DNA of 64,000 bases from Odiellus spinosus (GCA_963920705.1 OY987232.1:16616942-16680941), one strand, 5' to 3'. Positions 20,003 to 33,458 are shown, numbered from the stretch's first letter. Numbers and translations are program-made. The notes: generated from the letters alone by a model not told the origin.

Positions 20003-20630
20003 TTAAAACGCCAAAATTTTGTCATATATTACATCTACCATGAATACAGACGACGAGGAAGAAGAATAAAAACCAAGAAGATGAAGAAGACGAAGAAGAA
20101 AAAGGATAGAATGTGATTTAAGGGATTGCTACAAAAATCGGCATCGATGGGAAAGTATACGGCTTTACTGTCTCGGTGACATCCAAATCGGATGCCCGGG
20201 AATTTTCTCTCTAGACGAGTTATTCCTGAACGCGAAAATCGTAAGCAACGTTCAGACAAGGACTATAATAGTTAGATCGAGAAATAATAAAAAACTGACA
20301 TCTAGCGGGAAAACGGCGCATATTAAATTATATATCTATTATTTTACAAATATACGTGCGGGTTTGACAAGTCTTAAGAAGTAGCAAAGGTTTAAGCCTT
20401 GTTCGACATTAAATAAATTTATATATTTAGAAATATCCCCTGTTGGTGGGCTTTTCCTGGAGCAGCCACGCATCGTGGATGGGAGACTTTTACAGGGGCT
20501 AATAGAAATTACATGGAAAAGATTTCGCCTAATGTTTGCTGCCCAGCAATGCGTTGAAATGATTAATTTGTATAAATAATTTACAATTAAACGAATTACT
20601 TAAAATTCTATTATTAGTATTATACTATTT
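20003..20630. other. Unique sequence with a GA-rich tract
   Basis: Contains a purine-rich GAAGAAG tract (about 20048-20107) and then non-repeated sequence. A plus-strand run near 20122-20205 reads ATKIGIDGKVYGFTVSVTSK but is closed by stops on both sides within ~30 codons. I assign no function. Confidence 0.5.
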
Positions 20631-21990
20631 GTTCTAGTGTTTGTACCTGTTCGTTCTACTGTTTGTACTTGTTCGTTCTAAGGTTTGTACTTCTATTGTT
20701 TTTCTAAGGTTTGTACATTTACTGTTCTTCTAATGTTTGTACTTCTACTGTTCGTTCTACTGTTCCTTCTACTGTTTGTACTTCAACTGTTTGCACTTCT
20801 ACTGTTCGTTCTACTGTTTGTAATTCTACTGTTTGTACTTCTACTGTTCGTTCTACTGTTCCTTCTACTGTTTGTACTTCAACTGTTTGCACTTCTACTG
20901 TTCGTTCTACTGTTTGTAATTCTACTGTTCGTTCTACTGTTTGTACATCTACTGTTCGTTCTACTGTTTGTGCTTCTACAATACGTTCTACTGTTTGTAC
21001 ATCTACAATACGTTCTACTGTTTGTACATCTACTGTTCGTTCTACTGTTTGTACATCTACTGTTCGTTCTACAGTTTGTAATTCTACTGTTCGTTCTACA
21101 GTTTGTACATCTACTGTTCGTTCTACTGTTTGTGCTTCTACAATACGTTCTACTGTTTGTACATCTACAATACGTTCTACTGTTTGTACATCTACAATAC
21201 GTTCTACTGTTTGTACATCTACAATACGTTCTACTGTTTGTACATCTACAATACGTTCTACTGTTTGTACATCTACAATACGTTCTCCTGTTTGTACATC
21301 TACAATACGTTCTACTGTTTGTACATCTACAATACGTTCTACTGTTTGTACATCTACTGTTCGTTCTACTGTTTGTACATCTACAATACGTTCTACTGTT
21401 TGTACATCTACAATACGTTCTACTGTTTGTACATCTACAATACGTTCTACTGTTTGTACATCTACAATACGTTCTACTGTTTGTACATCTACAATACGTT
21501 CTACTGTTTGTACATCTACAATACGTTCTACTGTTTGTACATCTACTGTTCGTTCTACTGTTTGTACATATACTGTTCGCTCTACTGTTTGTACATATAC
21601 TGTTCGCTCTACTGTTTGTACATATACTGTTCGCTCTACTGTTTGTACATATACTGTTCGCTCTACTGTTTCTACTTCTACTGTTCGCTCTACTGTTTGT
21701 ACTTCTACTGTTCGTTCTACTGTTTGTACACCTACTATACGTTCTACTGTTTGTACATCTAATATACGTTCTACTGTTCGTACATCTACTGTTCGCTCTA
21801 CAGTTTGTACATCTACTGTTCGCTCTACTGTTTGTACACCTACTATACGTTCTACTGTTTGTACACCTACTATACGTTCTACTGTTTGTACATCTACTGT
21901 TCGTTCTACTGTTTGTACATCTACTGTTCGTTCTACTGTTTGTACATCTACAATACGTTCTACTGTTCGTACTACTGTTTTTCTTGTACT
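20631..21990. repeat. 27-bp tandem array, open in all three plus frames
   Basis: About 50 units of TTCTACTGTTTGTACATCTA plus CAATACG or CTGTTCG. The unit length is a multiple of three and contains no stop in any plus frame, so long repetitive open frames (461, 432 and 219 codons) appear together. Their predicted products are pure repeats (for example LLFVHLQYV), different in every frame. That is expected of a satellite, not a gene. Variant units cluster in runs. Confidence 0.95.
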
Positions 21991-22362
21991 ATTTGCTGTA
22001 TTTTTTTAATTTGGTGGGTTTAAAAAATGTTTTTCCCTGCAATTTATCACTGTTATTCAATTATAAGTAAATAAATTGCATAGTACCCCTTTTGTTTAAT
22101 ATATCTTAGGTGACGGCGAGGAAAAGCGGCGTTAGTGGGGGGAGGGGGCGAGAGAAAGGACAGCAGAGTGAATTCTCTTCCTCTTCCGGGTTAGAATCAA
22201 GCCCCCAGAGCGAAGCCCTACCAATAGAAAACCCCAGGGAATACAAAGGGCAGATCAAATACAAAATGAATGACAGCTAAACTAAATCGTACCCATGAAT
22301 ATATTTACAAGATGAATATATATTTGCAATAAAGGGATAATAACGTAAAGAAAAATTAATAT

Positions 22363-22706
22363 TTGGAATTTGTATAAGTTTTATTAATTGAATAAGACCA
22401 TCGTGAATGTAAATCAGATATTAAAATATCCATTTCTTATTCGAGTTAACGGATACCCGAATGTAACGGCAAACTTACAATTCGTACTCATTGTTATTTA
22501 GGAAATTGATACGAGTTATTCATTCGCCGATAACGAACAATTTGAAACCTTTCGAGTTTCTTCGTCTATTTTAACCCAAATTGAGATCTCGAAGCTAGAA
22601 TTGTTCCTTTCGATTTAGATGATAAATATCGAATTATTATATTTCATTCTACACGGATTTCGAGAAACGTCGTATTTTTATCTTCGCGTTATCCGTTCGA
22701 ATAAAC
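22363..22706 (-). mobile_element. Family B element (B7)
   Basis: GGAATTTGTATAAGTTTTAT to CGTTATCCGTTCGAATAAAC. The side with the GAATCGG end is missing. Confidence 0.85.
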
Positions 22707-23079
22707 TTATAACTCTTGATTTTGGTTTCAGCCTCTCTCTATAAAAAAAAAAAAGATTTGGCGACCAAGGGTCGGGGGTCGAAGGTCGAAAAAGGACGCT
22801 CGTGAAGACGAAGAAAGGAACGCTACAGACGATTTATATTTCTAGAACATTATTTCTTTCAGACTAGCTATAGGATGACACTCCGAATACAAGTCAACTC
22901 AACAATAGAGGTTCCAATCGTATCATAAACCTTTTTATTATTATTTCACCTTTGTCGCTAGTATACCTTAGTTCTAAAAGACCTGTTCACATAATACTTG
23001 GATTAGGATTACCATAATATTGACGGATTGTTTGTCACGAAAAATGCAACTTTAATATTCGGTTGTATATAATATAAAT

Positions 23080-23417
23080 CAGAAGCCGATGAAACCCTCC
23101 TTTGAAGTCTATTACTCCCGGGTCTTGTCTACCCCTCTCTGTATGGGTTATTCTCAAAAGGCGCGATCCGTACGCCTCCTAACGGTAGATGTTTTCGGAG
23201 CGGGAGTTCGTCGAGCGAATATCTCTAGCAGCCTTGGAGTTCGTCCAAAAAACGTCGTCGTTTGTGGAGAGAGAGAATTTCCAATTTTCCGTAGACAGGG
23301 GGGTATGAAGTAGGACCCCTCCGATCTCGTAAAATTGGGAATTTTACCCATACAGAGAGGAGCGCTATATCGAACATTAGAGTAGTAGACTTCAAAGGAG
23401 GGTTTCATCTACTTCTG
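23080..23417 (-). mobile_element. Family A MITE, copy A10
   Basis: Complete, exact 7-bp duplication TATAAAT, right end of the CATCTACTTCTG type together with ATATCGAACATT. Confidence 0.95.
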
Positions 23418-23427
23418 TATAAATGTA

Positions 23428-23613
23428 TATTTTAACGGTGTTTTACGGATAAACTCGGAAAATGTCTCCACGATAGAGCTTATATTATCCGAGACGCGTC
23501 ACCGTCTGGCCTACAGCGTACCCACCCGCTTCCACGAGAGGCGAGATACGGGGGAAAAACTGAGACCCCTAATATGAAAATCAGCGCCATCTAGTGTTTT
23601 TCATTGTACTAAA
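23428..23613 (+). mobile_element. Family C fragment (C5)
   Basis: AACGGTGTTTTACGGATAAA, CACCGTCTGGCCTACAGCGT and ATGAAAATCAGCGCCATCTA; the right quarter of C with its terminus. Confidence 0.8.
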
Positions 23614-24041
23614 ACACTCTTTCCTACCGCCTTAACTTTTTAGTTTTAAAACAATTAATCCCCCTTAAAATAATGGTTATATCTCAAAAATACTTTTCAA
23701 AAATTGAAAAAAACAAATCTAAAATAACATTGTCAGACTACTGGAAAGGTCCACCATAAATGTCATCAACCTAAATAAAAAAAAAGACCCCAACCAGAAA
23801 AAAAAAGAATAAGTCTAGGTCTTCGTAGAAAATCGATGGACACCAGGGTGGGCGTCAGTCAGTCGCCCCCCCTTTCCCCGACAACCTCCTACCAAACCAA
23901 CCAGAATAAAAATCCACCATCGGTTGAGTGTACTTGATAAAACGGCCGACTACTTAAGATATATCCGAGCAGATCAGATCTCGAAAACAGAATCAACTTC
24001 CGAATAGACGAACTATTTTATTTAAAGGGATTATATCACAA

Positions 24042-24543
24042 TGCTTGGAATCGAATAATGAATAATCCATTATATTTCAGATATTTTAATCTCGGATAAA
24101 TTTAAGTTAATATAAATCCACAAATTATATAAACAGAATCGTATTCAAATGCTGGATACGAATTAGACCCGGCGATAAAATTTTAAGCTCGATTAATAAA
24201 CAAATCGCGTTTATTCGAACGGATAACGCGAAGATAAAAATACGACGTTTCTCGAAATCCGTGTAGAATGAAATATAATAATTCGATTTTTTTCATCTAA
24301 ATCGAAAGGAACAATTCTAGCTTCGAGATCTCAATTTGGGTTAAAATAGACGAAGAAACTCAAGTTTCAAATGTTTCGTTATCGGCGAATGAATAACTCG
24401 TATCAATTTCCTAAATAACAATGAGTACGAATTGTAAGTTTGCCGTTACATTCGGGTATCCGTTAACACTCGAATAAGAAATGGATATTTTAATATCTGA
24501 TTGACATTCAAGATGGTCTTATTCAATTATCAAAAGTTATACC
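24042..24543 (+). mobile_element. Family B element, nearly full length (B8)
   Basis: From TGCTTGGAATCGAATAATGA to TCAATTATCAAAAGTTATAC. Both termini are slightly decayed, and the final CGAATTCCGAGCTC is lost. Confidence 0.85.
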
Positions 24544-24984
24544 ATCTATTTGATTACTCCGCCATTTATTTATTTTTAATTTTTAGATTAGCTTAATTTA
24601 AAGTTTTCGAAAGAGCTATAATCGGAACCCCTTATATTTCTAAAATGATGACAACTAGATAAATAAAGCCCTACTTTGAGTTTGCTGTCAACTCCAAGTT
24701 GAAACTGACTATAGTTTAAAGAAATAAAATACGAACCAAGCTTCAGGCAAAATTTTCGTTAAAATTCTGATGCACTTACTTCCCCGATCTGATTTTGAGT
24801 TTTGAGTCAAATCTATTTTAAAAGATTAGATTTTTTTGGGTTCAATCATAAGTGAATTATGATCTCTAAGTTACAGAGTTTCCATATTCAAGAATATAAT
24901 GACATTTCTTACAATATAAGTGTAACAATTTTGTGATGAAACCTTCAAAATGAAAATGTTAAAAATGCAACGGAATTAAATGAA

Positions 24985-25675
24985 GGTGGGAGTACTTTCA
25001 CTAGAAAGACCGCGCGAAAGTGACCTTATCACTGGTGTCAGAACTTACGAGCATCAACTGTAGGCTCTACAATAGCTAAATCAGACGACCATAGTGATGA
25101 CGTAGATTGCGGGGAATTTTTATTTTAAACAATTTCGAAAATGGCGATTATAAAATGTGTATATTTAAAATCGCGGTATGTTTTTCAGCAGTCTTTTCGA
25201 AAAGGCTAAGTCCTTAATTTAGATTTAAGTTAATTAAAACTCCAAGACACCCTTACTTTAATTACATTTGTAGAATACATTATGGTCTAAGGTTTCATAG
25301 TGATGACGTAGATTGCGGGTAATTTTTATTTTAAAAATTTCGAAAATGGGCGATTATAAAATATGTATATTTACAATCGCGGTATGTTTTTTCAGCAGTC
25401 TTTTCGAAAAGGCTACTTAATTTAGATTTAAGTTAATTAAAACTCCAAGACACCTTCACTTTAATTACATTTGTAGAATACATCATGGTCTAAGGTTCCA
25501 TAGTTATGACGTAAATTGCGGGGAATTTTTATTTTTAAAAATTTCGAAAATGGGCGATTATAAAATATGTATTTTTACTGTCGCTGTAATTTTGTTTTAT
25601 GACATATGTATATATATTTTGAATCGTTTTTTAACGATCTTTCCAAAAATATGACTCAATTTCCATTTGGAGTTG
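24985..25675 (+). repeat. Family H, longest copy with three tandem units (H3)
   Basis: Left part GGAGTACTTTCACTAGAAAG then CGCGCGAAAGTGAC, followed by three units opening at CATAGTGATGACGTAGATTG (25090), CATAGTGATGACGTAGATTG (25298) and CATAGTTATGACGTAAATTG (25500), and the tail ACTGTCGCTGTAATTTTG. The unit spacing is ~205 bp. Confidence 0.85.
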
Positions 25676-26072
25676 ATGAAAACATCAGTGTCAGCCTTCC
25701 TTTAACAGAAATATCAATTCTTACGGGGTCTCCCTAGTGAAACACTCTGTTTTATTAAATCTTTCAAACGAGTGAGTGTACAACTCTGTACAATTTGAGA
25801 ACACATAATGTTCAAAGGTATAAGACTTTACCTACAATCTAACTAGTTTTTCCTTATCTATAGTTTATCTAGGGTTGTGAAAACTTGGATCTGATTATCC
25901 TACTCTAGTAGCTTTCTCAATTAGCGCGTGTGAAAAATGCTCTTCCACAAGTAGCTAATTACTGTCAAGCCCTAAGTTATTTATTGTTCATTGCCTATCC
26001 ATCGGACCACCTAGAGAAACCGAACAGGTTGAAATTAGAAAAAACATGCTGGGCTTTTGTCTTAGGTTTTAT

Positions 26073-26410
26073 CAGAAGTAGATGAAACCATCCTTTGAAG
26101 TCTACTACTCTAATGTTCCATATAGCGCTCCTCTCTGTATGGGTAAAATTCACGATTTTACAAGATCGGAGGGGTCCTACTTCATCCCCCCCCCTGTCTA
26201 CGGAAAATTGGAAATTCTCTCTCCACAAACGACGACGTTTTTTTGAGGAACTCCAAGGCTGCTAGATATATTCGCTCGACGAACTCCCGCTCCGAAAATA
26301 TCTACCGTTAGGAGGCGTACGAATCGCGCTTTTTGAAACTAACCCATACAGAGAGGGGTAGACAAGACCCGGGAGTAATAGACTTCAAAGGAGGGTTTCA
26401 TCGGCTTCTG
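26073..26410 (+). mobile_element. Family A MITE, copy A11
   Basis: Complete, exact flanks GTTTTAT, left end CAGAAGTAGATGAAACC. Confidence 0.95.
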
Positions 26411-26516
26411 GTTTTATTTAAAGTAAACGAACGCTAACGTTTCTGTAATGGTGGTTTTCATACTGTATAGGTTTTTCATACCATAAAGGGAAGATGAAGA
26501 GGAAATTAAAATGATT

Positions 26517-27003
26517 TTTGAATGTCAATCGGATATTATCCATTTCTTATTCGAGTTAACGTATACCCGAATGTAACGGCAAACTTACAATTCGTACTCA
26601 TTGTTATTTAGGAAATTGATACGAGTTATTCATTCGCCGATAAGAACAATTTGAAACTTGAGTTTCTTCGTCTATTTTAACCCAAAATTGAGATCTCGAA
26701 GCTAGAATTGTTCCTTTCGATTTAGATGAAAAAAATCGAATTATTATATTTCATTCTACACGGATTTCGAGAAACGTCGTATTTTTATCTCGGCGTTATC
26801 CGTTCGAATAAACGCGATTTGTTTATTAATCGAGCTTAAAATTTTATCTCCGGGTCTAATTCGTATCCAGCATTTGAATACGATTCTGTTTATATAATTT
26901 GTGGATTTATATTAACTTAATTTATCCGAGATTAAAATATCTGAAATATAAGCCTAGTTATTAATGGATATCCTAAGTTATTCATTATCCGATTCCGAGC
27001 TCT
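26517..27003 (-). mobile_element. Family B element (B9)
   Basis: From TGAATGTCAATCGGATATTA to CGATTCCGAGCTCT. The CGAATTC end is missing. Confidence 0.88.
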
Positions 27004-27300
27004 AAAAAATTGTAATAGATTTACTTTAAACAATCCTGCTTTTTTTGTGTAGGCTATTTAATTATACTTAAGTTTTATATACCCTAAAACCTTGAATGAC
27101 TCAAGTTAATCTTGTTTCAATATTATTTCCTCCCTCGTTTGTCGATACGTCAATTAGCCAGTCATCCGGCTCTATCTTCTAAATCCCTCCAAAGTTAATT
27201 AACTTATCTTTATCTTAGTATAAAGAAAAAAAAATATATTATTAAAAAACTCAGAAGATAGATTACTCAGCTTATATATAAAGAAGCTTATAAATACTGC

Positions 27301-27638
27301 CAGAAGCCGATGAAACCCTCCTTTGAAGTCTATTACTCCCTGGTCTTGTCTACCCCTCTCTGTATGGGTTAGTTTCAAAAAGCGCGATTCGTACGCCTCC
27401 TAACGGTAGATATTTTCGGAGCGGGAGTTCGTCGAGCGAATATCTCTAGCAGCCTCGGAGTTCGTCAAAAAAACGTCGTCGTTTGTGGAGAGAGAGAATT
27501 TCCAATTTTCCGTAGACAGGGGGGTATGAAGTAGGACCCCTCAGATCTCGTAAAATTGGGAATTTTACCCATACAGAGAGGAGCGCTATATGGAACATTA
27601 GAGTAGTAGACTTCAAAGGAGGGTTTCATCGGCTTCTG
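27301..27638 (-). mobile_element. Family A MITE, copy A12
   Basis: Complete, exact flanks ATACTGC (27294-27300 and 27639-27645). Confidence 0.95.
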
Positions 27639-28069
27639 ATACTGCCAAGAAGATCCCAAATATAAAATCAATTTTAATTACATATTATCACAGGTAAATC
27701 ACGTTTCAAGTTTATAACAAGGCGTGTTATGATTGGTACGTGGTTCTGAAAGTTTTGTCGTCAGAGCTTTCGCCCGAGGTGAGAGGAAAAAATTCAGAGC
27801 TTTACTTCGCGCTGGGAATTTTATACACTTATGGTATAAATTGTAAATCAATTAATTTCTATGCAAGAGTTCTATTTAATTAGAAATGAAACGGCAAAGA
27901 TGTCACGTTTTCGAAACCGTCCCCTTCAAAATTCGTCAATTATTTTATATAACTTGAAACCTTTAAATTTAATTAACGAATCCTAAAATTAATTCCTGAA
28001 AATTAATTAGTAGCTAAACTTTCATTTAAAACTAGAAATTAATAGATGTTAAAGGGAAACTTGGAACTA

Positions 28070-28488
28070 GGGCTCGGAATCGGATCGATCCATTATCTTC
28101 TATTATTCGTATATTTTCAGATATTTTATTTTCGGATAAATTGTAACTAAAACAATGAAATTCGTATATTCGTATAATTGTTAAAAGGTTTACCCGAAGA
28201 TAAGAATTTGCCGCTTTATCTATCTACAAATTACTCGTATTCAAACGTATAACGATGGATAAGAAACATTCGCGTTTCCAGAATTAGTCTAAAATATAAG
28301 AAACAATATTTGAAATTGACTTTTAATTCGAAGAATATAAATAAAACAACGAAACTAAGATTTTAAATCATCTTTTTATTCGTTATTTTTCACGAAAATA
28401 AATTTAGAATTTTTTTATCCGAACGTATAACGTCTATAATATTCTAAGATAAGGTGCCATTTTTGGATAAAAACCGATTATGTTTTAC
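28070..28488 (+). mobile_element. Family F element, truncated (F2)
   Basis: GGCTCGGAATCGGATCGATC to GATAAAAACCGATTATGTTT. It ends where TATAGG-rich sequence begins. Confidence 0.85.
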
Positions 28489-28548
28489 AGGATAATATAG
28501 GATATATTTGAAAATATAGGATTTTATAGGAATTATAGGACCTGTTTT
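28489..28548. repeat. TATAGG-rich patch related to element L
   Basis: GGATAATATAGGATATATTT and ATTTTATAGGAATTATAGGA resemble the interior of the hAT-like element at 57084-57530. It is probably a remnant of that family. Confidence 0.45.
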
Positions 28549-28852
28549 AAGGTGGGGATCAAAAGATCCACCACTTAGAACGTTGGTGTCGTGATAAATT
28601 AAAACAATTTGATTATGAATCTGCCCAGTTCGGATAAATGGTGAAATTCCACGCTAAATTCTATATTTTCTAGAGGAAATGGTTTGTACTACTTTATTTT
28701 TAATGGGGTTTAACATTGTGTATCAATCCTCCTCATCTATACACATTTATATCAACTCCTCTTGAACAGAAATATAATCCTGATTTAATATCAAAGCGAT
28801 ATAGTCCAATATTTTTGAAAGTGCCAGTGACACGAGATATCATTTAATTTAA

Positions 28853-29387
28853 AGGAATTCGTATGCTTTTTATTAATTGGATAAAATCAACTAAATTCTA
28901 ATGTATATTATCTGTTTGATTAAAAATAGACTATTTTTCATTCGAGTTAACTTATTCGAAGATAAAGTAAAAAAACATAATCCATATCCGTTTTTATCCA
29001 GAAATGGCAACTTATCTTAGAATATTATAGACGTTATACGTTCGGATAAAAAAATTCAAAATTTATTTTCTTGAAAAATAACGAATAAAAAGATGATTTA
29101 AAATCTTAGTTTCGTCGTTTTATTTATATTCTTCGAATTAAAAGTCAATTTGAAATATTGTTTCTTATATTTTAGACTAATTCTGGAAACGCGAATGTTT
29201 CTTATCCATCGTTATACGTTTGAATACGAGTAATTTGTAGATAGATAAAGCGCCAAACGCTTATCTTCGGGTAATCTTTTTAACAATTATACGAATATAC
29301 AAATTTCATTTTTTAGTTACAAACAATTTATCCGAAAATAAAATATACGAATAACACGATTTAATGGATATCCGATTCCGAGCTCTA
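28853..29387 (-). mobile_element. Family F element (F3)
   Basis: GGAATTCGTATGCTTTTTAT to ATCCGATTCCGAGCTCTA. Nearly full length. Confidence 0.9.
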
Positions 29388-29914
29388 AGAAAAGGTTTTG
29401 TGTTTCGTGAAAAAATTACTAGATGGCGTTGTTTTAGCCCCTGTTCATTTCTTCATATTGAAATTAGTGTCCTAGGTCACTGTAACTTGGCGTTAACAGC
29501 GCCACGAAGGGTTCGATGAACAATTTCATATAAGTCAGGTTAAACTCGTTATCTTTGCTACGGAGTCGTTGGAGTGGAGATTCAACGGGGGGGCTCAATT
29601 CCAAGTATTATCGCGCGCACCTGCACTGGCCTGCAGCCAGCCAACCGGGTCAACTAATCTAAGCTTAGGCTTAACGAAATGAAGGGAGTACAGATTCGAA
29701 GTTATAAAACCGAAGAAGGGGATAAGAAGATAGAATCACTCTACTCTATATTAATCCATTTAAGAATTAACTAGGCTGGAATGAATTAGGAATTTAAGAA
29801 TGTCGCCAAGAACGACCAGGGCTGACACTTTATATACAAGACATCCCCCTATAAAACACGGATTTTTATTAAAAATTAATGGCTCATGCATGTAAGGCGG
29901 TAGTAAAGGGTTAT

Positions 29915-30675
29915 TTAGTACGGTTAAAAAACACGAGATGCCGCTCTGATTTATTTCCCAGTCAATCAGTATCCCGCTGCCTCTCATGGAAGCGAGTGGG
30001 CACACTGTAGGCCAGACAGGTCTCGGATAATATAGGCTCTATCGTGGCGACATCTTCGAGTTTATCCGTAAAACACCGTTATAATATACGTTTCTTAGAT
30101 TAAAATTAAACTTAAAATTGACAAATTATCCCACGAACTACGTCGGACTTTTACAACTTCGTCGGAAGTAAAGTTCTAACGATATTAGAACGCGAGATAA
30201 TAGGTACCAGAAGCCGATGAAACCCTCCTTTGAAGTCAATTACTCCCTGGTCTTGTCTACCCCTCTCTGTATGGGTTATTCTCAAAAGGCGCGATTCGTA
30301 CGCCTCCTAACGGTAGATGTTTTCGGAGCGGGAGCTCGTCGAGCGAATATCTCTAGCAGCCTTGGAATTCGTCCAAAAAACGTCGCCGTTTGTGGAGAGA
30401 GAGAATTTCCAATTTTCCCTAGACAGGGGGGTATGAAGTAGGACCCCTTCTAACTCGTAAAATTGGGAATTTTACCCATACAGAGAGGAGCGCTATATGG
30501 AACATTGGAGTAGTAGACTTCAAAGGAGGGTTTCATCGGCTTCTGATTTAAGTTATTTTAAAACATGATTCGCTAATATCTCTCGTTATTATTATTAAAA
30601 TTATATCATGAATTAAAGAAGATTTCAATTAAAATTTAAGTGAAAACTTCGAACTGATAGCACTCGATAATTAGT
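29915..30675 (-). mobile_element. Family C element carrying A13 (C6)
   Basis: Starts at the terminus AAGGGTTATTTAGTACGG, then AAAAACACGAGATGCCG, CTGTAGGCCAGACAGGTC and ACGCGAGATAATAGGTAC. A13 follows, and C resumes at TTTAAGTTATTTTAAAACAT. About 20 bp of C present in other copies is missing at the junction. Confidence 0.82.
30208..30545 (-). mobile_element. Family A MITE, copy A13
   Basis: Complete copy of the GACCCCTTCTAACTCG group. It lacks a target duplication; insertion here removed or was followed by loss of a few host bases. Confidence 0.93.
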
Positions 30676-31063
30676 AGATGATGGCGTAATTTGTTTAGAA
30701 TAAACTGTTAATATTAAAAATAGATTGATTATATATAATCAATTTGATTAATTTAATGTCTCTTCACCCTCACTTTAATTGATAAACGAGATAAATAAGT
30801 TTTTAAATAAAGAGCATCAGGCATTGGAAGTAATCGCTTTTCAAAGCCATCACCGTGTCCTCAGGGAGTCCCTGAAAGTCCCGGGTAGAAAGCGAGGGAC
30901 TTTCACCTTCGCCCAAATTCAATTAAGTCATTCGGAGCAAATGTTGTCACTAAAAGATCTCCCAAAATTAATATTTCCCGTTCTTTTGACGTTTATTTCA
31001 ATGCTAAAACAGTCTAACTGACCATTAAACTCGTTTCGCGATTACAGAAGGTGTTTGTGATAC

Positions 31064-31401
31064 CAGAAGCCGATGAAACCCTCCTTTGAAGTCTATTACT
31101 CCGTGGTCTTGTCTACCCCTCTCTGTATGGGTTAGTTTCAAAAAGCGCGATTCGTACGCCTCCTAACGGTAGATATTTTCGGAGCGGGAGTTCGTCGAGC
31201 GAATATCTCTAGCAGCCTTGGAGTTCGTCAAAAAAACGTCGTCGTTTGTGGAGAGAGAGAATTTCCAATTTTCCGTAGACAGGGGGATATGAAGTAGGAC
31301 CCCTCCGATCTCGTAAAATTGGGAAATTTACCCATCCAGAGAGGAGCGCTATATGGAACATTAGAGTAGTAGACTTCGAAGGAGGATTTCATCGGCTTCT
31401 G
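31064..31401 (-). mobile_element. Family A MITE, copy A14
   Basis: Complete, flanks GTGATAC and GTGATCC (6 of 7). Confidence 0.93.
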
Positions 31402-31888
31402 GTGATCCGAATTTATTAGTGGATTATTTCAATTTAAACGATAAGTAATGGAGAGAAAAATCACTGAGTTGGAGTTCAATCTTGCTGACTGAACTAAAAA
31501 CACATACGATAAATTTCCCCGGAACTGGGTCCACCCATACAAAATTAATATTTACCCAAGTACATGTATACGACTCTTAATAATACTGCATCAGGGTTTG
31601 AAATCATTCAGTCAAACTCGGCGTGCATGAGCCGGCGATGGGTTGGTTGGGGTGTGTGTGGAAGAACCATTCTTCTAAACTAAGCTAAGCCTAAAGGGGT
31701 TTCGCGACCGATTTCATTTATGGCAGGGCGGACTGAGGTGGAAATTTATCTATTCAATTATTACCGCGAGTAAGCAAATATCTCTCGATGAAAAAGGAGA
31801 GTTTTTCATTTAATTATGTCTGATTCGTATTTAAAATCAATTAGGCGCCTTATTATTAGTTATAACCAATCAATATTGATTGAAATTA

Positions 31889-32218
31889 AAGTAAATAACA
31901 CCTCGTAGCTTAATACTATCAGCAAAGGCTTAGGTAAATGTACCGACAGATTCTGCAGGATTCGAGTCACTCTAGCGGCCACAGTCGCCGTGTAAATAGT
32001 GAACGGAGCGCCACTCTGCGGAGAAATTCATTCCGGAGTTTGAAGGAGGGAATACAATATAGCCATGCGCGGCCCGCCTAAATTCCAACACTCTCTCCCG
32101 ACTCAAAATATCGAGGAAGAGTCCAAATCACTCGAAGCAAGACAGGGGTGATGACTTTTTTCGTTATTTTTAAGTGATGCGCTATGACGTTTGCTGATAA
32201 TATTAAACTAAAGGGCTG
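31889..32218 (-). mobile_element. Family D MITE (D4)
   Basis: AAAGTAAATAACACCTCGTA, then the interior reversed relative to D1 (CTGCGGAGAAATTCATTCCG, ACTCAAAATATCGAGGAAGA), ending GCTGATAATATTAAACTAAA. Confidence 0.85.
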
Positions 32219-32570
32219 ATAATTCACATTTCTTAGAATTCGATTGTGAAAATAAAACTAGCTGCCTCAGCAGGGTTGGATTTAAAGCACCGACCTCTGG
32301 GTTATTAATACAGATAATATCCATCATATCAAATGGTAAACCCTTATCTAAATGCCGAGCTTTAGTTTCTATATATAGTTTAGCGACGAAATTTACATAA
32401 ATGGTGAGCTATCATATATTTATTGATGACCGAGACATCGAGGACATTATGGACATTGGAGACAATGAGTACAGTATAGCAGGAATACGTTTATCGTCTC
32501 TCTAGAGAGGGTATCATTCGGATAACTTATATTTGGTCAAGAAACTATAGTCAATTCCATATTGAAGCAA

Positions 32571-33095
32571 GGAATCGGATCGATCCATTATCTTCTGTTA
32601 TTCATATATTTTCAGATATTTTATTATTCGGATAAATTGTAACTAAAAAAATAAATTTGTATATTCGTATAATTGTTAAAAGGTTTACCCGAAGATAAGA
32701 AATTTGGCGCTTTATCTATCTACAAATTACTCGTTTTCAAACGTATAACGATGGATAAGAAACATTCGCGTTACCAGAATTAGTCGAAAATATAAGAAAA
32801 ATATTTCAAATTGACTTTTAATTCGAAGAATATAAATAAAACAATAAGATTTTAAATCATCTTTTTATTCGTTATTTTTCACGAAAATAAATTTTGAATT
32901 TTTTTATCCGAACGTATAACGTCTATAATATTCTAAGATAAGTTGCCATTTTTGGATAAAAACGGATATGGATTATGTTTTTTTACTTTATCTTCGAATA
33001 AGTTAACTCGAATGAAAAATAGTCTATTTTTAATATACATCAGAATTTAGTAGATTTTATCCAAATAATAAAAATTATACGAATTCCGAGCTCTA
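32571..33095 (+). mobile_element. Family F element, full length (F4)
   Basis: GGAATCGGATCGATCCATTA to TATACGAATTCCGAGCTCTA. Used as the F reference. Confidence 0.9.
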
Positions 33096-33426
33096 CTTTT
33101 ATTCAAACTTAACTTCTCGCGTACGTTTTTGAGCACGGTGATTCCGAAAATAAATTTAAAGGCCGTTTCATTTTTAGCTCCAAGTTTCCCTTTTAAAACA
33201 GGATGATTTTTTACTAGCGTCAGGTTGGCGGATATATCATATAGATCATTTATTTGGTCGGTATAACTTTCTCATTTTAGATATCGGGATATCAGACGAT
33301 TACTTTCTGTGTGGTTTCCAAAAACAATATCGTTGCAGTCAGCCCATTTCCCAGAGATTGTTCAATCAGAAAAAAGGGAAGGAGTAGATATTTGACGAAA
33401 AGATGGGCTTCTGAAATTAGTTTCCC

Positions 33427-33453
33427 AAAAAGATTATAGCTACGATCACACTA
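33427..33453 (+). mobile_element. Family K terminal fragment
   Basis: TTATAGCTACGATCACACTA only; the rest of K is absent and B10 follows at once. Confidence 0.5.
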
Positions 33454-33458
33454 GCATT

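Noticed and set aside
20685..22070. Plus-strand ORFs of 461, 432 and 219 codons
   Set aside because: Three overlapping frames of one 27-bp satellite are open at once, which is a property of the unit and not evidence of a gene.
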